DNA of 8,594 bases from an uncultured bacterium (lineage in GTDB: Bacteria; Planctomycetota; UBA1135; GCA-002686595): NCBI GenBank assembly GCA_913058555.1, contig CAJXRJ010000301.1, forward strand, positions 1-8,594. The letters are read 5' to 3'. Made by a program: the position numbers and the translations under genes. The notes below the pieces were generated by a model that was given only the letters and a program-made list of their open reading frames with translations, had not been told where the DNA came from and did no database searches. Shown in pieces: positions 6,201 through 8,594 of this stretch (the stretch's first letter is position 1; each line of letters begins with the position of its first letter).

Positions 6201-8581
6201 AAAAGCCCCGTGGCAGGATCTTCGCGCACGAGGTCGCCGGTGGAGTAGACCCGCGCGCCGGGTGTGGAGGCGCTGGCAAAGGGGTCGGGGCGGAAGCGCT
6301 GCTCCGTCAAGCCAGGCTGTCCGAGGTAACCCTCCGCGAGCCCCTGCCCGCCGATCCAAAGCTCACCGGGAACCCCGGGGGGCAGAAGCCCACCATGGCG
6401 ATCGACGATGTAGGCGCGCGCGCCTGGGATAGGGCGCCCGATGGGAACCGACTTGCCCGCGTCTTTTTGACCATCAAAGCGGTGAATCAAGCAGCCGACG
6501 GTGGCCTCCGTCGGTCCATATTCATTGAAGATCGCCACGCGTTCGCCGAACGCATCTTGGGCGCGCAATGCGAGGGAGCGGGTGAGGTTCTCCCCGCCAA
6601 CCACCAGGGTACGAAGCCGCTCGTAGCCCTTGCCGCCGCGTTCGAGGAGGAGCGCAAGGTGAGCGGGGGTCAGCTTGATGAGGTCAGCGGGGTCGTCCTC
6701 GAAGACATCGAGCACGACCAGTCCCTGATGTTCGCCAATCGTCTCGCGATAAAGATGCACGGTGCCGCCGGAACAAAGCGGAACAAACAGTGACGTGACC
6801 GAGAGATCAACGGACGTCGGAGAGAAGAACGCCGCACTGACAGGCTCCCCCGTGAACACGCGGGCCGACCCACCGGCGACACCGGGCGAGCCAGCCTCAA
6901 CCCCGGAGACATAGGCCGCGCGGGCCCAAAGGACGTAGGAGGCCAGCGCGCCATGGGAGATCTCCACGCCCTTCGGAGCGCCGGTCGACCCGGAGGTGTA
7001 GATCACGTAGGCAAGGTTCTGCCGCACACAGGGCGCCTCGCTGGCCAGTGTCCCCGGGTCCTCTCCTTCGAGATCTGCAACGGTCGCCGTTTGCCCCGGG
7101 TACCGCTCCGAGAGAGGACTCAACGGATCGACCACGAGGAGCACCGGAGAACTGTCAGCGATGACCTTCCCCAGGCGCGGGGCCGGGGAGGCCGTGTCCA
7201 AGGGGAGATAGGCCGCACCGCTCTCCATGGTCCCGAGCACAGCGACAGCGAAGTCGATGGAGCGAGGCAGGTGCAGCGCCACGAGGTCTCCCGGGCCGAT
7301 GCCGCGGCGCCGGAGCGCTGCCGCGAACGCTTGCGCCCGTGACCGAAGCGCACCGTAGCTCAGGTCATGCCAAACACCGGAGCCGGACCTCTCGCGGATG
7401 GCGACCGACGCTGGGCCTTCGGTCGCGCGCGCGTGAAAGGCCGCAAGGACGCTGGGTTCCTGGTCGGCCATCGGGTCTGGATCGGCCTTGCCCCGCGCCA
7501 GCTCCTCGAGCTCGGATTCCGAGACGAGCGGCACCGTCTGAATCTCCGCGTCAAAATCCCGCAGCATCCCATCGATCAGGGCACACAGGTGGCGCGGCAA
7601 CGCCTCCCTTTCGGCGGCGCCAAAGACGTCGCACTGCATGTCGAACTGCAGGTGGAACTCCCCACTGCCGTGGAAGTCGTGTACCTGGAGACGCAGCCCG
7701 TGGGAGGGATCCCCGTGGTCGGGATGAATCCACGTCGTACGTGTCGGCATGCCAGCGAAGTCGCCGAACCGGGCGGTGATGTAGTTGAGCACCACATCGA
7801 CGCCACGCGTGTTCGCCACCGCGCAGGCCCCCGGGAGGGCATGCCGAAGGAGTGAATGAAACTCGGAGCGAACGGATCCGTAGACGGATCGGAAGGTGGC
7901 ACCGGGAGCGCAATCCACCCGCGCGGGAAGGACCTCCATCAAGGGGCCGATCGTCTCGCGCAGGGCCTTGGTCGTTCGATGGTGAATCGGAATCAGGATC
8001 GACTGGGAGGCGTGACCCGCACCAACGCGCTGCATGAGCGCGGTCAAAGAGACCGCGAAGAGTTGCATGATCGACAGGTCTGCCGAAAGACCTGCTATCC
8101 CGGGCCGCTTGGCGAGGGCCTGGAGTTGCCTCGACCGTTCAGGCCCCAGGGGACACTCGACGCGGTCGGTGCGCGCCGACGCCCGTGCGGGCCTGAGTCC
8201 ACCATAGAAACCAGTGCCTTCCGGGGGCGCCGGAGGGCGCGATTCCCAATAGGAGCGCGCGCGACCGAAGGCCGCCCTCCCTTCGAGCTCGGCGGCGGAT
8301 GCTGCGAACGTCGCAAACTGAGGCCGCCCGCTGGGATCGCCCTCCCCACCGTCGCCGGCGTAGAGCTCCCCAAGGCGCGCAAGACAGATCGACGCAGACC
8401 ACGCGTCCGCGATGAGGTGGTGCTGCCCGAGGTACAGCAGCCACCGCTGCGGCCCCAGGTGAACCAAAGCGCCGTCGACCAGAGCGTTTTGCCCGTCCAC
8501 GGGAATCGGAATGCGAGCGCGCTCCTGCGCCCACTGAATCCCCTGTGCGCCAGACCAGGAACGGCCGTCCGCCCCCACGCC
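3269..8581 (-). CDS. Nonribosomal peptide synthetase, (C)-A[PP-loop insert]-PCP-E, 5' end missing
   Basis: NRPS elongation module with an internal tailoring domain. Residues are counted from the GTG codon at 8578, which is internal and not a true start; the frame continues one codon further to the insert edge. Visible: partial condensation domain 1-355 (HHLIADA at 53-59); adenylation domain 378-1245 split by a PP-loop ATPase-like insert at about 843-1186; carrier protein 1258-1325 with Ser1290; epimerization domain 1340-1725; and an acidic C-terminal helix 1752-1769. The stop is TGA at 3269-3271. The A-domain code DLTKVGEVGK points to Asn. The next NRPS gene starts one base after the stop or overlaps it. 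The expected product is a D-configured, probably side-chain-modified Asn or Asp residue passed to the downstream C domain. The open frame across both A-domain halves and the insert, with intact motifs on each side, argues against a chimeric assembly. Confidence 0.95.
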   Translation of the reverse strand, partial: GVGADGRSWSGAQGIQWAQERARIPIPVDGQNALVDGALVHLGPQRWLLYLGQHHLIADAWSASICLARLGELYAGDGGEGDPSGRPQFATFAASAAELEGRAAFGRARSYWESRPPAPPEGTGFYGGLRPARASARTDRVECPLGPERSRQLQALAKRPGIAGLSADLSIMQLFAVSLTALMQRVGAGHASQSILIPIHHRTTKALRETIGPLMEVLPARVDCAPGATFRSVYGSVRSEFHSLLRHALPGACAVANTRGVDVVLNYITARFGDFAGMPTRTTWIHPDHGDPSHGLRLQVHDFHGSGEFHLQFDMQCDVFGAAEREALPRHLCALIDGMLRDFDAEIQTVPLVSESELEELARGKADPDPMADQEPSVLAAFHARATEGPASVAIRERSGSGVWHDLSYGALRSRAQAFAAALRRRGIGPGDLVALHLPRSIDFAVAVLGTMESGAAYLPLDTASPAPRLGKVIADSSPVLLVVDPLSPLSERYPGQTATVADLEGEDPGTLASEAPCVRQNLAYVIYTSGSTGAPKGVEISHGALASYVLWARAAYVSGVEAGSPGVAGGSARVFTGEPVSAAFFSPTSVDLSVTSLFVPLCSGGTVHLYRETIGEHQGLVVLDVFEDDPADLIKLTPAHLALLLERGGKGYERLRTLVVGGENLTRSLALRAQDAFGERVAIFNEYGPTEATVGCLIHRFDGQKDAGKSVPIGRPIPGARAYIVDRHGGLLPPGVPGELWIGGQGLAEGYLGQPGLTEQRFRPDPFASASTPGARVYSTGDLVREDPATGLLVYLGRRDGQVKVQGVRIELGEVEAAIQEHPGVASSAAGLYRATAASGPRVRADAWDDVRYCARCGLASNHPDAHMEGHEVCAVCVEFDGYRDAAEHYFGTPDEMRALLGEPRGASGKAPDCMALLSGGKDSTYALYQLVEMGYTPLVFSLDNGYISEGAKGNIRRVVEHLGLELVMATTPSMNAIFKDSLSQFSNVCQGCFKTIFTLSTNLARERGITRIVTGLSRGQIFETRLAPIYRAGIRDPEEVDRYVLDAKRSYHRIDDAVSKHLDVSAFQSDAVFEDVQYVDFYRYHDVPLAEVLEFIGTRAAWRRPEDTGRSTNCLINDVGIRVHKEERGFHNYALPYSWDVRLGHKTRDECLDELNDDIDEERVAEILREVGGGPGSDGDGDQASMRLAGYYVPGEGAPSPMELREFLEQRLPAGMVPASLVPLEVLPLTESGKVDRARLPDPSGEAASHGPVPPSNATEHSLLEVWKGVLGLVEIGVEDHFLDLGGDSILSLQVVARARAAGLELSPRDVFDAPTVRLLSELAKPVKESTETVDEEGPVALSPIQRWYLDGDPEYPGHFAMSVVLRVDGAGASEERWHFALRSALAEVQAHHGALRLRVQRPSDEQGAGEWSAQVVPVSGSAAPVLFVLDGAATVDAAEQQLGQAFDLEKGPLLGAALIPGEAPWLVLAAHHMAVDAASWVPILEDFESAYGAALRGVPVALPKKSLGWRGWVQRARGRDSVPPLPGLAAGLEGEGESVVFRLGRAETERLLARESGSARTQDRLLAALAAAASNALGMSATIVDVEGFGRDLDVSPSSDVSRTVGWFTTLSRIRLDGADAEVALGQAAAARTRIPVKAPVEPATILFNYLGRGSSGQNGLVRSIARLRDGRARRTHGLDVHALVEDGVLELHVTFAARLCPPGRARAFGESMLAVLPRIVDLDPPAGAGGDADPSMADSAIAGSAFEGSGLSAADLDDLLSDFGDD
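3272..3367 (-). other. Acidic C-terminal tail, candidate docking (COM-type) element
   Basis: After the E domain the protein has a Gly/Asp/Ala/Ser-rich linker and ends in LSAADLDDLLSDFGDD, a short amphipathic acidic helix by pattern. E-domain proteins often end in such communication-mediating donor helices, which bind the start of the partner C domain. Here the partner is encoded immediately downstream. The pairing is inferred from position and composition. Confidence 0.55.
3404..4561 (-). other. Epimerization domain with missing E6 segment
   Basis: Interconverts L and D forms of the carrier-bound residue. E1 is LSPIQRWYL. E2 is HHMAVDAASW (4142-4162 for the first seven residues), with the catalytic second His (1474) and Asp1478 retained. 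E4 reads VEGFGRD, where families usually have EGHGRE; the leading Glu (1589), equivalent to the TycA catalytic Glu as I recall it, is kept. E5 is RTVGWFT and E7 is FNYLG. Only about 38 residues separate E5 from E7, roughly 25-30 fewer than in TycA-type domains, and no PxxGxGYG (E6) is visible. The domain is probably functional but divergent. The DCL-like C domain downstream supports a D-residue product. Confidence 0.87.
4604..4807 (-). other. Peptidyl carrier protein domain (upstream NRPS)
   Basis: Carrier domain of about 68 residues with core HFLDLGGDSILSLQ. The phosphopantetheine serine (S1290) is encoded at 4709-4711. It follows the A domain after a short Pro/Ser linker and precedes an epimerization domain. 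PCPs paired with E domains often carry LGGDS rather than LGGHS, and this one does, so the local sequence agrees with the domain order. Confidence 0.93.
4844..7447 (-). other. Interrupted adenylation domain, predicted Asn-activating
   Basis: Activates an amino acid for loading on the carrier protein at 4604-4807. Cores in order: LSYGAL (A1), MESGAAYLPLD (A2), LAYVIYTSGSTGAPKG (A3), SVDLSV (A4), NEYGPTEATVG (A5), GELWIGGQGLAEGYL (A6), YSTGDLV (A7), GRRDGQVKVQGVRIELGEVE (A8), then the insert, then LPAGMVP (A9) and ESGKVDR (A10). Aligning to GrsA gives specificity residues D591, L592, T595, K635, V659, G661, E686, V694, G695 and K1235, that is DLTKVGEVGK. The Asn code I know is DLTKLGEVGK and the Asp code is DLTKVGHIGK; Glu at position 322 favours Asn. 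From the end of A8 to the A10 lysine there are 419 residues, against 73 in the downstream module. Confidence 0.93.
5021..6052 (-). other. PP-loop ATP-pyrophosphatase-like domain inserted in the A domain (amidotransferase- or thiolase-like)
   Basis: About 345 residues between A8 and A9. Visible: CARC (residues 854-857) and CAVC (874-877), 16 residues apart, a probable zinc knuckle; SGGKDS at 919-924 (5807-5824), the ATP-pyrophosphatase P-loop; SLDNGY; NVCQGC with CxxC at 990-993 (5600-5611); TGLSRGQIFETRL; and RPEDTGRSTNCLINDVGI containing C1115. It ends in a Gly/Asp-rich linker, GGGPGSDGDGDQ. The N-terminal knuckle and P-loop recall WbpG/PseA enzymes, which turn a sugar acetamido group into an acetamidino group with ATP and ammonia. 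A knuckle, P-loop, CxxC and distant Cys also recall TtuA/TtcA thiolases, where three Cys hold a [4Fe-4S] cluster. Both families activate a carbonyl oxygen by adenylation and replace it with N or S. The inferred role is cis modification of the activated Asn/Asp side chain. The exact chemistry is unknown. Confidence 0.88.
7514..8581 (-). other. Partial condensation domain with variant active site (upstream NRPS)
   Basis: C-terminal four-fifths of a condensation domain; the N-terminal roughly 100 residues are cut off. The catalytic motif reads HHLIADA (8402-8422), keeping both His and the Asp but with Ala in place of the usual Gly. Further on, IPIHHRTTKALRETIGPLME replaces the common 'GxFxNTLPLR' type core; I associate related 'HNRxxxxFKxTIGxFM' patterns with C domains accepting acyl or polyketide donors, but this is only an impression. 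The donor cannot be named from this window. Functional condensation is likely because the second His is intact. Confidence 0.82.
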
Positions 8582-8594
8582 CTGTCTCTTATAC
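8582..8594. other. Residual Nextera mosaic end (non-biological)
   Basis: CTGTCTCTTATAC is the first 13 bases of the reverse-complemented Tn5 mosaic end used in Nextera libraries. The genomic insert therefore stops at 8581 and the upstream NRPS gene is cut at this point, inside its condensation domain. Confidence 0.97.

Noticed and set aside
5141..6793. Plus-strand open frame of 550 codons opposite the A domain and its insert
   Set aside because: It is a shadow of the minus-strand NRPS in GC-rich DNA: no recognisable domain, Arg/His/Ala/Gly-rich composition, and the opposite strand has intact motifs throughout.
8576..8578. GTG at 8578 as a true start of the upstream gene
   Set aside because: It lies inside a condensation domain, the frame continues upstream to the insert edge, and roughly 100 residues normally preceding this point are missing.

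Overview
The window is an 8.5 kb fragment of a nonribosomal peptide synthetase (NRPS) operon. All real genes are on the minus strand and transcription runs from high to low coordinates. Both ends are sequencing adapter: an Illumina Nextera read-1 adapter with its i5 index occupies 1-45, and a Tn5 mosaic end occupies 8582-8594. Only about 46-8581 is biological. The DNA is GC-rich, with strongly G/C-biased third codon positions that create many long false ORFs on the opposite strand. This composition and the modular NRPS content fit a high-GC secondary-metabolite producer, such as a myxobacterium or an uncultured soil or marine lineage, but nothing here fixes the taxonomy. The adapters suggest a Nextera-prepared library.

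The upstream gene (8581 to 3269, 5' end missing) encodes a partial condensation domain (C), an adenylation domain (A), a carrier protein (PCP) and an epimerization domain (E). Its A domain is interrupted between core motifs A8 and A9 by about 345 residues. The insert carries a Cys-rich knuckle, an SGGKDS PP-loop ATP-pyrophosphatase signature and a later CxxC. It resembles sugar amidotransferases (WbpG/PseA type) and tRNA thiolases (TtuA/TtcA type), not the methyltransferase, oxidase or ketoreductase domains usually found interrupting A domains. The specificity residues read DLTKVGEVGK, one residue from the asparagine code as I recall it (DLTKLGEVGK). The working hypothesis is that this module loads Asn (or Asp) and modifies the side-chain carbonyl in cis, to an amidine, a thioamide or an amide, before or during epimerization and condensation. 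The E domain keeps the catalytic His and Glu but has lost the E6 (PxxGxGYG) segment.

The downstream gene (best start GTG at 3267, one base after the upstream TGA; 3' end missing at 46) encodes C-A-PCP and the first 24 residues of what looks like a second E domain. Its A domain is uninterrupted and serves as an in-window control for the insertion. Its C domain opens with an LTPVQEGILFH motif typical of DCL domains, which accept a D-configured donor, as expected after an E domain. The acidic helical tail of the upstream protein and the N-terminus of the downstream one form a likely docking pair.

There is no intergenic space, promoter, terminator, RNA gene, mobile element or CRISPR array. Tailoring, loading, release, transport and regulatory genes lie outside the window.
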